This document shows positions 36,027 to 47,280 of a stretch of 64,000 nt of DNA, piece after piece. The stretch spans positions 2,963,192 to 3,027,191 of the forward strand of contig JAKJHU010000023.1 of assembly GCA_022316685.1 (NCBI GenBank), read 5' to 3'. Origin of the DNA: Progne subis subis (Eukaryota; Chordata; Aves; Passeriformes; Hirundinidae). The position numbers and the translations under genes were made by a program. How positions within the stretch are numbered: position 1 is the stretch's first letter; each line of letters opens with the position of its first letter. Under the pieces are notes generated by a model. That model was given only the letters and a program-made list of their open reading frames with translations. It was not told where the DNA came from and ran no database searches.

Positions 36027-37986
36027 TGGCCTCTCAGCATAAAGAATTTCTAGAATTTCTAAGGGTCTTAATGTTGCTGTGCTTTTGACATTAGGGGACT
36101 TTCTTAAAACACTGTCGTTAACAATGACAAGTAGTTTGTTCATAGACTGTGTGTCAGTTTTGTCAATTCTGCATTGAAGAACTGAGTCATAAATTTACAT
36201 GTGGATTTTTATAATGTTTTGTATTTGTTCCGTATTCAAGTGTTTTAGAACACCTGAAGCACTGGCTTCTGCATTTGATTTAGATTGAAGAATATTAAGT
36301 GAAAAAGAGGAGAAAGAGATAAGAATGCAGCTAAGAAAACTTTGTCAATACAAATATTTTTTAAAGGTAATAAAAAAATTATTTTGAAGAACTTAAATCA
36401 AAAGTTCACTTCTTCCACTTAGAATTTTCAAAGAGGAAGAAGAGATTGGCAGACAAATTTTAGGATGTGTGTTCTGCTGCATAGGGATAAAACATAGTTT
36501 TAATGCCATATGTAAATGAAGAATTTGGTAATACAGTAGAGAAAAAAAAAAAAAAAGTGAAATTAAACCCTAAGCTGAAAACTACTTTTCTTGGAGTAAT
36601 GTGCTGTAAAGATTTGAAACATTTAAAATTGAGCAAGTGAATCAATCTGCAAGCATTCGAAACAGTCATTTGGGTAATGACAGGATGATAACCTGCAACA
36701 GGTATTTTCTGGATTCATGTTTGTAAAGAAGAGTGTTCTGTTGTTCCTTTTAGCCTTTTTTTTACTTCAGAGACCTGAAGTGAGAGCTTTTAGCGCTGCC
36801 TTGTAGTTCTTTATTTCTTACTTCACTTACTGCCTTTTGAGTTCTTCTAACTCATGAACAAAGCAGTTTTGTACTTCCTAGACCCAATTAGAAATTCTGT
36901 AGAACCCAATTCTTTAGTAAAAATGAATGCCAATAGGTCTTGTGCTTTGTTTGGTTTGGTTACTATTACAGCTTCAGTAAAGGTTGTCATTTATGTGAGA
37001 AAAATACAAATGGCTTCACACAGCTGTGAAAAACATGTTCTGAAATGTAAAACCTGGTTTTGCCTTTGTGCCTTCCACTAGATTTGTCTCTGAAAATCAA
37101 ATCAAATAAAACTAATTAGTATATACTTTTTGGAGTGTTTGCATTTGTAATAATACCTGCCAGAGCTTTTTTTATTGCTGCACTCTGAACTTCTGATAGA
37201 AATAAGTTATAGGAGAATAAACATTTTATTCTTTACTACCACATAGGAGTCCTAGAAAAGAATATATTTAACAGCTTAATTCAGGGAATAAGTTTATTTA
37301 ATTTTTGCTGGAATGTGAGCCATTGTAAAAACGGTTACCAGAAATTCATTCTGGTGTCCGTACTTTGACTGCTTCTTTGTATTATGAGTCATATTTGAGT
37401 TGTACTAGAGTATAATGTGAAGCTCTGAAATGTAGTCACACCTCATAAAGTTGAAGGAATCACACAGAGACAAGGTTTGGTAACAACAGTGGAAAATCAT
37501 TCAGTCTGGTATCTATCTTTCTTAATTCTGCTTGCATGACTTACGTAATTTGAAAAAGTAGAGAACTGTTCTGTTCCATAACTCTGGTGCCTATAGTGTA
37601 AAAACATTGGTGTTTATTCTTTGACCATGAATTGGTGAATCCATACAAAATTACAAATACAAATTACAGTGCTACATTTTTGTGCGGAATGCTGATAACC
37701 GCTTCTAACAGTCTGGGCAGTTCATCTTCTTTTGCAGTAAGTTGTCGTGTTCTTACTTACTTTTCTAATTCTTTTTAGCTCATATGTTAATGTTCTTGGA
37801 TATTATTTGTTTTTTCTTTACCATTGTTGGATGGGGTGAAGAAATGGGCAAGTTCTGGTTGAGGCTTTCCATGAAGTAGCATTTTGCAGGTTCTACAGCA
37901 TCCTTACTTTGAACAGTTTGCTGGAACATTATGTGAGCAGCATATTTGAATACCCACGTCAAATGTCTTGTTTTTCTCTGTCTTAG

Positions 37987-38000
37987 CAGACTTCAATCAG
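37987..38000 (+). other. Candidate 14-nt microexon (unproven)
   Basis: A strong pyrimidine tract followed by CTTAG, a 14-base segment, then donor GTAAAA. Insertion between the large exon and the coiled-coil exon would shift the frame and bring a stop about 13 codons into the next exon, removing the coiled coil and zinc finger. Splice-like signals occur by chance in long introns, so this is only a candidate. Confidence 0.2.
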
Positions 38001-38527
38001 GTAAAACCAGCCCGATCGGAAAGGATTAAGCATCACACTGATGTGGCCAGCTTTGCAGCTTGATGAAATACTGAGAAATGCTCTTCTTTAGGAAACTGAA
38101 TATTACCTTCTAGCTAGTCAAAATTCTTTTCCTTGTTTCTCTGGAAGCCCAACCTTAGCTTGTGACTGAGAGTCGTAAATTTCAATACCATGATGAAAAT
38201 GAGGGTGTGACTTCACAGCAGAGAAAGATTGGAGAAAACTGTCGTAAAATGAGTCTGAAGCACCTGAGCTGACTCAACTTCTTATTTTCTGGATTCTCTA
38301 GTTTGTTTTGTTGAAGCTCTATAGTTTTATATCTGAACCCTGGACAACTTACAGGATTACAGTATTCCCTGAAAAGCTAAGCCAGCTTAAAAGTTATACC
38401 GCAGTTTGTAATAGCAGCGAAGAAAAAGCAATTTAGGACTGGCATTTGGCTAATGTCTCAAGGCTGGTGTGTCAGCTGCTATTGAGCAGCGGGTATGAAG
38501 TGTATGTTACCTTCTGATCTTACCTCT

Positions 38528-38663
38528 GGTTTTGTTTTTTGGTGGGTTTTTGTTTTTTTTGGTTTTGGTTTTTTTTTTTGGTTTTGTTTTGGTTTGGTTT
38601 TTTGGGTGTTTTTGTGTGTTTTGGTTTGTTTTGTTTTGTTTGTTTTTTGTTTTTGTTTTTTGG
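38528..38663. repeat. T/G-rich low-complexity tract
   Basis: About 135 bases of T and G (TTTTG, TTTGG, TTGTG units). Both overlapping open frames, one per strand, are composition artefacts. Replication slippage makes the length uncertain. Confidence 0.92.
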
Positions 38664-39017
38664 TCAGTAGAGTATTAGTATAACTAGGTTGCTGTTTCAT
38701 CCTGAGAAGCTGTCTCCTTGTACAGGTGCCTTTGTATTTTTGAGACGAGAAAGACCAAATGCAAAAAAAGAAGCTTTGACCAAAATGGTAATAACAACTT
38801 CAAGTTACTGTATAAAATGTGTTTTTATTCTGGAAGAACTTTGTTCTAAATTGTAGTTCATTTGTCATGAAGCATCTTCACAGTGATATTTGGCTGCATG
38901 TCTATGATCACCTTTTTTTTTCCAGAAAGGTCACTCATGAATCTTGCGCATAAGTTAAGAATTCGGTGTTCCGGGTTTTTATGTGCTAGTAACTATTTCT
39001 TCTGTGTAAAACATTAG

Positions 39018-39178
39018 CCTTGCTGTTACATCAGCGAGCAAGGATGGAGAGATTAGCGAAGGAACTGAAGCTTGAGAAAGAGGAGCTTGAACGCCTGAAG
39101 ACTGAAGTCAATGGTATGGAGCATGATCTGATGCAAAGGCGACTTCGAAGAGTCAGCTGTACAACTGCAATTCCAACA
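39018..39178 (+). CDS. TAB3: TAB3 coding exon: coiled coil that binds TAK1
   Basis: 161 bases, phase 1 in and phase 0 out. Completes Ala518 and encodes LLLHQRARMERLAKELKLEK followed by EELERLKTEVNGMEHDLMQRRLRRVS and TTAIPT. The heptad-like Leu/Met spacing with dense Glu/Lys/Arg is the conserved coiled coil through which TAB2 and TAB3 contact TAK1. Donor is GTAAGC after ACA. The match to the TAB3 version (ERL-rich, ending SCTTAIPT) over TAB2 is clear. Confidence 0.96.
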
Positions 39179-41545
39179 GTAAGCAATTTGTTAGTATTTT
39201 AATTCAACATACACATTTAATTTTTGTGTTTTGATGAAACTAAAGTACTGTTGAAAAAATACTTCTGAGTATAAAATCTTCAATCTTTGGAGACACTTTA
39301 TTTTAAATATTTGATTTGTCATAAGCTAATTCTTACAGTTTATGAAATGGATATGTCCAGTTTTCATAGCATTCCTAACAAAACTTCAGAAAGCTGTATG
39401 CATGTGCTTTTGTGGACCACAGAACTAAATATACTTGGTTTCCTAACAGCCAGTGAAAGTATGTCCAAGTCTATTCATTAAGCCTTAGCCATATAGAGCT
39501 TGGTGTTCATGTAAAAAGGTTTAACTTTTGTTTTTAAAAAGCTATTTTATTGTTTGAGTAGTTGCTTCTAATAGACAGTATTTTTCATTTGGTATGTGCA
39601 GGATGTGCCAAATAGCTTTTCAGAGGCAGTGTTGCCTGAAATAGTTGGAACTCCTATTTTCCTTGTTCATTCTTCTTATCTGTGTGTCTTCCACCTGCAA
39701 GTTACTCTAGCCCAAACATGTGTTTGGCTCTGATAAGGGAATTTATCTGGTTGAAAAATAGCTTCCACTGTGTGCAGTTGTTAAGCAAATCAGCTCAGGC
39801 TTACTGTCTGTACTGACACAAACAATGCACACAGGTGTAGGCTGGAAGGCACAGAAGGGCTGTTGGCTGCTTAGCAACATGGCTGTTCTATGTCTCACCT
39901 GTTTCAGGGCAGCATTTGGCAAAGATGTACCTGGGAGAAGTACAGAGGCCCTGAGCGTGCCAGGATGAGGTTAGGAAAGCCAGAGACCAACTGGAGGTGA
40001 ATCTGGCACAGGATTTCAAAGACCAAAAGAAAAGCTTGTGTTACTGCCTAGGTGACAGCAGGAAGAGCAGTGAAAATGTGGACTCAGCAAGTTGGGGGAC
40101 GTGGTTATGTAGAACATAGAAAAGGCTTAAGATACTGAATGAACTTCTTGGTTCAGTCTTTTCAGTCCTTCAGGAATCCCAGGTCCTAAAGACCCTGGGA
40201 AAAGTGTGGAACGAGGAGTGTACACCCTTAGTGGAAGAGAATCAGGTCAGGGAATGCTTAGGCAAAGCAGGCATACACGAGGTCATAATCCTGGATGAGA
40301 TGCATCTGGGAGTGCTGAGGGAGCTGGCAGGTGTCATTGCAAGGCCACTCCAGATAATCTTTGGTTGTTTAATGGTGTTTGGGAAAGTTCCCAAAGACTA
40401 GAGGAGAGCAAATATCACTGCTGTTTTCAAGAAGGGGAAGACCCAGGGAACTACAGGCTGGTCAGTCTCACCTTGATCCTTGGGAAAGTGACTGAGCAGC
40501 AAATGCTGCTGACCATTTCCAGGCACACGAAGGACAAGAAAGTGGTCAGCAGTAGTCACATAGATTCACCAAGGGGAAGCCAAGCTTGACCGATTTGGTA
40601 AACTTCTAGGATGCAAACCTAGTAACCTAGACAGTGGTTATTTTCTGTCTAGATTTTGGCAAGACTTTCAGCATTGTCTCCTGTAAGATCTTCATGGAGA
40701 AGCTGGTGAAGTGTGGGCTGCATGAGCACTTAAGTTCATTGAAAACTGGACAAACAGCCAGGCCAAGAGCGTGGCAGTTAGTCACACAAAGTCTGGTTGG
40801 AGGCTTGGCAGGGGAGTTGGACCAGATGACCTGCAGAGGTTCCTTGCAACCTCAAATATTCTGTGATTTTGTGACTGTGATGCTGGAATGTATCCTGGGT
40901 GCTGAGGGTTAAACTGTCTTTTTCAAACCAAGACACTGGGATAAAATGTGTTAGTGATTGATGCTGCTGGCATTAAGAAAGCTTTGCATTCCAGTAACTT
41001 AGGGTTTCTTAATGATATGCAAATATATGCACTTAAATAACTGATTATGCTGTTAAGAATAATTACAATCTTTCATCATTGAATGATTTAATTATACTGG
41101 CTAGAAGGTTTGGCTTAGATCTCCTTGGGTTGATGCAAATGAGTAAACTTTTGACTTCACTCAGTTACAATCAAGTAATAGTTAATGTGGGCTGCAGTTT
41201 GTATTCTATTTTTGATTATCTTGACGCAAACTCAGGTAGCAAGTCATCCATTTATACAGAATTTAGTTACACGTGGTTTTATAAACTTGAGCTCAGCTAT
41301 GTCATCTTACTAATGAATTTTAATATTAAGTTACTTGTCTGTTTTCCTCCTCACATGCCAATAGAAGAATGTTTTTTGAGGGCAAATGAGTTAAGGGTAC
41401 TGGTCCAGACAGTTGGGCTTCTTTCAGTGCCTTATCTATACTCAGTTTTTGATAAAGGTGTTAGAAATAACATTGCTATATCTTCATTATTTTAAATAAG
41501 ATGCTGACTTTCCCACAATTATTATTTTGGGATATTTTTTTCTAG
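39179..41545 (+). other. TAB3: TAB3 intron carrying a CR1 fragment
   Basis: About 2.4 kb with a roughly 950-bp CR1 remnant in its middle. A 138-residue open frame (41079-41495) lies in AT-rich unique sequence, has no family signature and is judged a chance frame. The acceptor is a T-rich stretch ending TCTAG at 41545. Confidence 0.85.
39930..40878 (+). mobile_element. CR1 LINE fragment with reverse-transcriptase relic and internal deletion
   Basis: The longest 5'-reaching CR1 copy in the window. It carries relics of the N-terminal half of reverse transcriptase in order: GNYRLVSLTLILGKVTEQQ (family: GNYRPVSLTS), then DSPRGSQA (family: GFTKGKSCLTN), then VIFCLDFGKTFSIVSCK (family: YLDFSKAFDTVSH). 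Just after that it jumps to the CR1 3' terminus ('gttggaccagatgacctgca', ending ATTCTGTGATTTTGTGA), so the C-terminal half is deleted. Multiple stops and frameshifts; dead. Sense to TAB3. Confidence 0.88.
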
Positions 41546-41639
41546 CCTGAGGAAATGACCAGATTGAGAAGCCTCAACAGACAACTCCAGATAAATGTTG
41601 ACTGTACACTGAAAGAAGTTGATCTCCTTCAGTCTAGAG
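41546..41639 (+). CDS. TAB3: TAB3 coding exon after the coiled coil
   Basis: 94 bases, phase 0 in and phase 1 out. Encodes PEEMTRLRSLNRQLQINVDC and TLKEVDLLQSR, continuing the helical region; the last base is the first of a Gly codon completed in the next exon. Essentially identical to mammalian TAB3. The donor GTATTG is weaker than the others in the gene, and a CR1 copy begins about 60 bases beyond it. Confidence 0.96.
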
Positions 41640-43214
41640 GTATTGAATTGATACTTTTAAAAAGCCATCATTTGGATATGGTCATGAATGTTAATCTACT
41701 GGAGATTAGGACTGCTCTGCAGAGGGCTCTGAACAAGTTGGATCATTGGGATGAGGTCAATTTTATGAGGTTCAACAAGGCCATGTGCCAGGTCCTGCCC
41801 TTGTGTCACAACCACCCCAGGCAGAGCTGCAGGCTGGGGGAAGAGTGGCTGCAAAGGTGCCCCAAGGAAAAGGAGCTGGGGGTGCTGCTCAGCAGCAGCT
41901 GAACATGAACCAGGTGTGCTCAGGGCCCAGGAAGGCCAATGGCACCTGGCCTGGATCAGCAATGGTGTGGCAGCAGGAGCAGAGCAGTGATTGTCCCCCT
42001 GTGCTGGGCACTGGTGAGGCCACACCTCAAATGCTGTGTCCAGTTTGGGGCCTCTCACTGCAAGAAAGGCATTGAGGGGCTGGAGAGAGTCCAGAGATGG
42101 AGAATGAAGCTGGGGAAGGGTCTGGAGCACAGGTCTGATGAGGAGCAGCTGAGGGAGCTGGGGCTGTTTGTCCTGGAGAAAAGGAGGCTCTGGGGGACCT
42201 GATTTCTCTTTACAATAGTGTGAAAGGAGGCTGTGGCAAGGTGGAGTCTCTTCTCCCAGGTAACAAGTGACAGATGAGAGGAAACAGCCTCAAGTTGCAC
42301 CAGTGCAGGTTTAGGTTGGATATTAGGGAAAATGTCTTCAGGGCAGGACTTGTAAAGCACTGGAGCTGACTGCCTAGGGAAGTTGTGGAGTCACCATCCC
42401 TGGAGGTATTTAAAAAACCAGGTGCAGCACCTGGGGACATGGATTAGGGATTGACTTGGCAGTGCTGGGGTAGGGGTTGGACTCAGTGATCTTTGAGGTT
42501 TTTTCCAACCTAAATGATCCGGTGGTTCTAATATGGCATATGCTTAAATGTGAATATTTGGAAGTTTTAGAGTTCAATTGATATTAGCAATGACTACTTA
42601 TCCCTAAAAGGTGGGGTTTTTTCAGCTGCAACCTAATAAACTTGACTTGCTAATACTTCTGTTGGCCAAGTTAAATTCCATTAGCAAGGAAAGTGGTGAC
42701 ATAAAATTACTTTGTCAAGAGCATATTGAAAAAAAAATACTCCTTTGTGATGATCCTTTACTTAAAATTTTTACTTTTTGCTGACAAAAGCTGTAGCCAA
42801 GTAATGCAGAACTGAACAACGGGCTGCAACCAAGAGGCTGGCAAACAGAAATTTACTAGGGTTTTCAAAAGTCTTTTTTGCAACAGAAACTTGTCTTAAA
42901 TAGAATCAAACAGATTAGGATATGCATAGTCCTTTTTTATCAAGGAAGTATCCTGTAGGAAGACATACATTTCACATGTTTTCACAGCAATACAAAATGT
43001 TGAGCTGGAGTTAATAATTCAATATGGGATTGCCCTGCTAAAAATTACTGTGATTGACAGAAAACTAAAAATATGTGACAAAACTTGTGAAAAAGCTAAG
43101 ATGTAGTGTCATAATAAAAATACGTATAAAATAAGCCTTTGGATGTTCATATCACTGGCATAGGTATTTAAATAACCTTCAAGTTACACTTTCTTTTCTT
43201 TTCTTTTCTCACAG
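41640..43214 (+). other. TAB3: TAB3 intron largely occupied by a CR1 copy
   Basis: About 1.6 kb, of which more than half is CR1 LINE sequence. The remainder is AT-rich unique DNA. The acceptor is a long TTCTTTTCTTTTCTCACAG-type pyrimidine tract ending at 43214. Confidence 0.9.
41700..42532 (+). mobile_element. CR1 LINE fragment, C-terminal ORF2 region plus complete 3' end
   Basis: Carries the C-terminal part of the CR1 protein frame in order: ALNKLDHWDEVNFMRFNKA, then EKELGVLLSSS, then [20 protein letters not shown], then [15 protein letters not shown], followed by the 3'UTR with 'gttggactcagtgatctttg' and 'ttttttccaacctaaatgat'. Frameshifts separate these blocks, so it is inactive. It is the best preserved CR1 copy here, is sense to TAB3, and starts about 60 bases after a splice donor. 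Confidence 0.93.
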
Positions 43215-43298
43215 GAAACTTTGATCCGAAAGCCACATGTAACTTCTATGATAACATAGAGCCTGGTCCTGTTGTGCCACCAAAGCCATATAAAAAAG
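43215..43298 (+). CDS. TAB3: TAB3 coding exon: linker with NFDPKA and PPKP motifs
   Basis: 84 bases, phase 1 in and phase 1 out, so its skipping would keep frame. Completes Gly603 and encodes NFDPKATCNFYDNIEPGP and VVPPKPYKK. Matches the TAB3 segment joining coiled coil and zinc finger. Donor GTAGGT at 43299. Confidence 0.95.
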
Positions 43299-45492
43299 GT
43301 AGGTCAACAAACAGGCATCATCACCAAATCTGCATTGAATGAGGTTTTTTGTTTGTTTGTTGGTTGTTTTTTTTTTTTTTTTTTAAACAATCCCTGTGGT
43401 GACAGGAAGCAGCTCTACTTATTTGACTTTTCTCTCTATAATTCAACCAAAACACTTTTCTATAAGTGCAGTAATCCTGGCTACAGCTTGTTTTCCTCAG
43501 GCAGATTGTTGCAAATGAATGAATGTTCTGTTAATACCACCTTCATCATAAATAGTTATTCCCTATTAGAAGAAAAAGCTGAAATGTGGGATACTATGCT
43601 CTGATATGGAAAAAAACCAGTAATCTTTTCCCTGAAAATGTTATGTGTGATAAGATTTATAATATTGTGTCTCCTCTTGTTGTAACTAGCGTGTACTGCA
43701 CTTGTTAGTGGAAAAGAAGTAGCTCTTCTGAATCAGTAGTCCTGCAGTCTCCCTGACACTCCAAAGTTTGTAAATGGTTGCTGATAACACTCCGGAGAGG
43801 TTTCTGTAGGTGAATTTTGAATTCATATTAGGAAATTTTCCTCCTCTTTTGAAGCAAGTTTTTGTTTACCCCTCAATGTAATAAAATTAATTACTGTGTG
43901 GAAACTCAGAAGAAAGGGGAGGCTTAGAGCTGCTGCTTGTGGCTCAAATTAAAGATGCCACTGGGAGGAGTTCCCTGCATTAGGTGGTAGTGTCCAGGAA
44001 AGCAGTAGCATCAGGTGAGACATGGTGTGCAGGCAGCTGCCTGGGGGTAACCTTAAATTGCAGTGATCATGTTGTTGATTAAGGAATTAGTAACTTTCTA
44101 GTGCTTAAAGACATTCTCTTAATTACACTACCATATTTGATGTGTTATTTCAAAGCAAAACAATGTGCAAAATCACGTGAAATAATAAGTTCTTCTATTT
44201 GGCAGTTAGGAAGATAGTGCCTTGTAAGGATTTGTACAACCAGCTTCCAGCTTTTGTCTGCCACTTATTAGAGATCAGTTGTAGGGTTGCTGTACTATAT
44301 TCAGAGCTTGAATTTTTACATGCAGACATCAATTTTTTTTTCTTAAATAATAAATATTATTTAATATTGAGCCGTTGAAAGCGTGGGCAGACAGACGGGT
44401 GTGGGCAGACAGGGTGTGCTCTGTGCTGCCATCTGGCCAGTCAATGGAACGCAGTGAGTGCCCACACTGCCTGCCTTACCAGGAATTTATTGAGGTCAAG
44501 CACTGCTGATCTGACTGTGCAGCTTCTGGGCTGGAGACTGCATCTAAGCAAAGAGGTTGCTTTTATTTCCTTTGTTTTTCTCTGAAGACTTAAGTACTCT
44601 TTGCACTAAGGTTGTCATCAGTGATCTGCCGCACTTCTTAGCTGGTGGGGCAGCAACTGCAAATTACTTTGTGTGCAGTTAAAAATTGCAGGCCTTTGTT
44701 AGTCGTAAGTTCACAGATGTTCAGCAGTTGGGTATCCTAGCCATACCTTCTAGGTATGTGTTAATGTTAACAAATAATAACATTTTGTGTTGTGTTCCCA
44801 TATCTTGAGGGCATTCCTTACTTATGGTAGATAACCTGGGATGTTGAGGTGGTGTCAGGAGACATCCTGGAAAACTGAGTGTTTGTGGGTTAAGGCCTAA
44901 TGTGTGATTTGCATACATACTGATTTTATGAGTGAAAGGAGATTTAAATGCTGCTTCACATACCTATATCCCTGCCTCAAAGGCATGACGAAGAATTGTC
45001 TTTTTTTGAAATAGGCCTGTCATTTTATTTTTAGATTGTATTATTTTTCAGCCTGAAGAAATGCCAGAAAAATATATCTTTTGTCACTGTTTGAAGAGCT
45101 AAGTTAGAAGTAGTTTTCCCCTTGAGGTTTAGCAGCGTTATTGTAGTTTAAAATTTGGAAATACACTGCTGTGTGTAAACCTTAACATGATGGTGCTGCA
45201 GTGCCAGTAACAAATTTGTATGTTTTAAGCTATTAAACCTTTAGCAGTATCAGTGACCTAACAGTGGTGAGAGCTCTTCTTGGTTTTAAGGTGTTGCAGT
45301 TAAGTGACTCTCTATAAAAGTGAAATACTTTAAATATTCGTATTTCACAAACTGAATTAGAAGTGCTTTAGGAAAAGGTTCCCATGTTCGTTTCAAGATA
45401 GACTGTTCAATCAGGTGAACTCCCAGTAGTGTGGTCTTGACCATTAATCCTTGTGTCCTGAAATAAAATGTTTTCTTTTGGCTTTTCTTTAG
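43299..45492 (+). other. TAB3: TAB3 last intron; no trace seen of the extra mammalian exon
   Basis: About 2.2 kb. Mammalian TAB3 has about 33 more residues between the KPxKK segment and the zinc finger, with a basic ERKARR motif; I find no translated match on the + strand here. Otherwise AT-rich unique DNA with a T-rich tract at about 43348-43384. The acceptor ends CTTTAG at 45492. Confidence 0.7.
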
Positions 45493-45641
45493 AGCATCAA
45501 AACAGCTCCAAACAGACTCCACGAACTCAGCCAAGAGATGAAGACTTTGAAGGGGCCCCATGGAATTGTGGTAGCTGCACCTTTCTAAATCACCCGGCAC
45601 TAAATCGCTGTGAACAGTGTGAAATGCCACGATACACCTGA
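45493..45641 (+). CDS. TAB3: TAB3 last coding exon: NZF ubiquitin-binding zinc finger and stop
   Basis: 149 coding bases. Completes Glu631 and encodes [20 protein letters not shown] followed by the Npl4-type zinc finger [20 protein letters not shown] and QCEMPRYT, then TGA at 45639-45641. The four zinc-binding cysteines follow the NZF pattern W-x-C-x2-C-...-N-...-C-x2-C, and the Thr-Phe pair after the second Cys is the ubiquitin-contact dipeptide of this finger type. In TAB2/TAB3 this finger selects K63-linked chains, recruiting TAK1 to ubiquitinated TRAF6 or RIPK1. The predicted whole protein is about 679 residues. Confidence 0.97.
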
Positions 45642-46951
45642 AATTGAGGAAGGGGCTGTGCTGGGTTGAACACAGGCTTTCAAGCCAACAGCTGTAAGAG
45701 AAGGAAACATGGGGAACCTTTCAGTCCATCTGCCCGGCCTTTGCCAGACAACAATCTTCATATTGCAAGGGGTGGGAGTAATGTGTTAGGATGTTTCTGC
45801 TTCTGCTGCACTAGAAAATAAGTAAATTAAGGGTTGAATTCCTTCCCATTGCAGTGAGCAAAGCAGAAAATGAAACCTGAAAATGTAAAAGGATTAATTT
45901 TGAGAAGAATGTATGCAGGAAAGCAAATAACTACTGGTGTTTATTCCTGTGGTTATAGTTACTGCTTAGTGGCTCTAAAAAAAAAAACCCAAAACTACTG
46001 TTTTTTTAAAAGAGAATTATAGGACTCTTAGTAATGGTGTGAAGTGTTACACTTAACCAGAAAAACTGAAGAGCCAGAGCTGACTTAACCTGGCCACAGC
46101 TAGCTGGAAAACAAAGGCTCCCTGTGCTTCTAGATTGTAAGCTACTGAAAAAGAAGACAGGTAAATGCAATGATAAATTTTACAATGTATAAAAAAACAA
46201 GGAGAAGGGTATTTGTAATTGCTGCTTTTTTTCAGGGTAACTTATGTCTACAAAAAAATTGCTGTTTGAAATAGTGACCTGAGGTGACTAAATGAGGAAT
46301 CGTGTGAGTGTTACAGAGAGTGTAATCAGAGGTGATTTTTTACAATCCCGTTTGCTTGTACAGTGCTCACCTGGCTGTGTCAACACTGGTAATAAACCGA
46401 GAATGAATTCTACCGCGTTGCGGATGAAAATCCTACTGCATGCTTTCATTGGGCCGTCGTGTTTCCAAGCTCAAAAGATGCTTTTCTATACAACCTTCTG
46501 AGCCTGTGCTGTTCAGCAGCACAGTGACATATGCCAAGCACACACTACTCCAAATTCCATTTGGAAGACTTGGGCTCAGCCGTGGTTGTGTTTGAGAAGA
46601 GTTTGTACCCAGTTCCTTAGGCCTTTTCAGCTTCCAATTTGTGAAGAATTCATGGTGTTTACAGCACAGAAGGTACTTTGTGCCCCAGATCAAAATTAGC
46701 TGAAAGATAATTAATCAGCTCTTCAGTAAAAGTTTATTTGCACATTATTAATAAACCAGCCTGTACAAAATAGCAGATGCCAGATCCTGAAGAATTACAC
46801 ACTGCATTCTTTCTATTTTGGTCAGGAAATATTTGTCATAGGTTAAAGAATACAAGACTTGCAATTGAAAATCCTGCTGGTACTTATCTGCCTATGATGC
46901 ACTGTATTCTAAAGGTGATGTTCAATCTGTCTGAACGCTTCAGGCTGCGGG

Positions 46952-46957
46952 AATAAA
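46952..46957 (+). terminator. TAB3: Candidate proximal poly(A) signal AATAAA
   Basis: AATAAA about 1.3 kb after the stop codon, followed by a GT-rich stretch (46982 onward) of the kind found downstream of cleavage sites. Earlier copies at 46391 and 46750 are alternatives. Confidence 0.4.
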
Positions 46958-47259
46958 GCACTCGATACTTTGAGATCGAACTTGGGTTTGGGCATCTGAA
47001 TGATTCTGTGACACAAGTGTGTGACTGAGTAGGGTGTTCTGTGTACTGGTCAGAGGCTGGTACGGTGCATTTGAGTTTTTATGGTATAACTTCATCACAA
47101 TTCAGAAATGCAGCCAAGCACTTCAGCTGAATTATGGTAATTGGCTGGGTAAAGCCAAATTTGCTATTAACTTTACCATGAGAGTTTTAAACTACTTCAT
47201 TTTAAGCTGTTCTTAGTTCATGGGCCACATCCGTATCATCAATTCTCACAGTTCTCTTG

Positions 47260-47280
47260 ATGTGTGATAACATCACACAT
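47260..47280. repeat. Perfect inverted repeat, 9-bp arms, in the probable 3'UTR
   Basis: ATGTGTGAT, loop AAC, ATCACACAT. If transcribed it would form a stable short stem-loop in the distal 3'UTR, 47 bases ahead of an AATAAA at 47327. Confidence 0.85.

Larger units (their letters stand above)
35807..39017 (+). other. TAB3: TAB3 intron between the large exon and the coiled-coil exon
   Basis: About 3.2 kb. Holds the second 48-bp repeat, a candidate microexon (37987-38000) and a T/G-rich tract (38528-38663). No transposon is recognised. The acceptor is ACATTAG ending at 39017; its pyrimidine tract is weak, so splicing may depend on exonic signals. Confidence 0.85.

Noticed and set aside
41079..41495. 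138-codon open frame in a TAB3 intron
   Set aside because: AT-rich chance frame without domain or codon pattern; not in phase with neighbouring exons through usable splice sites.
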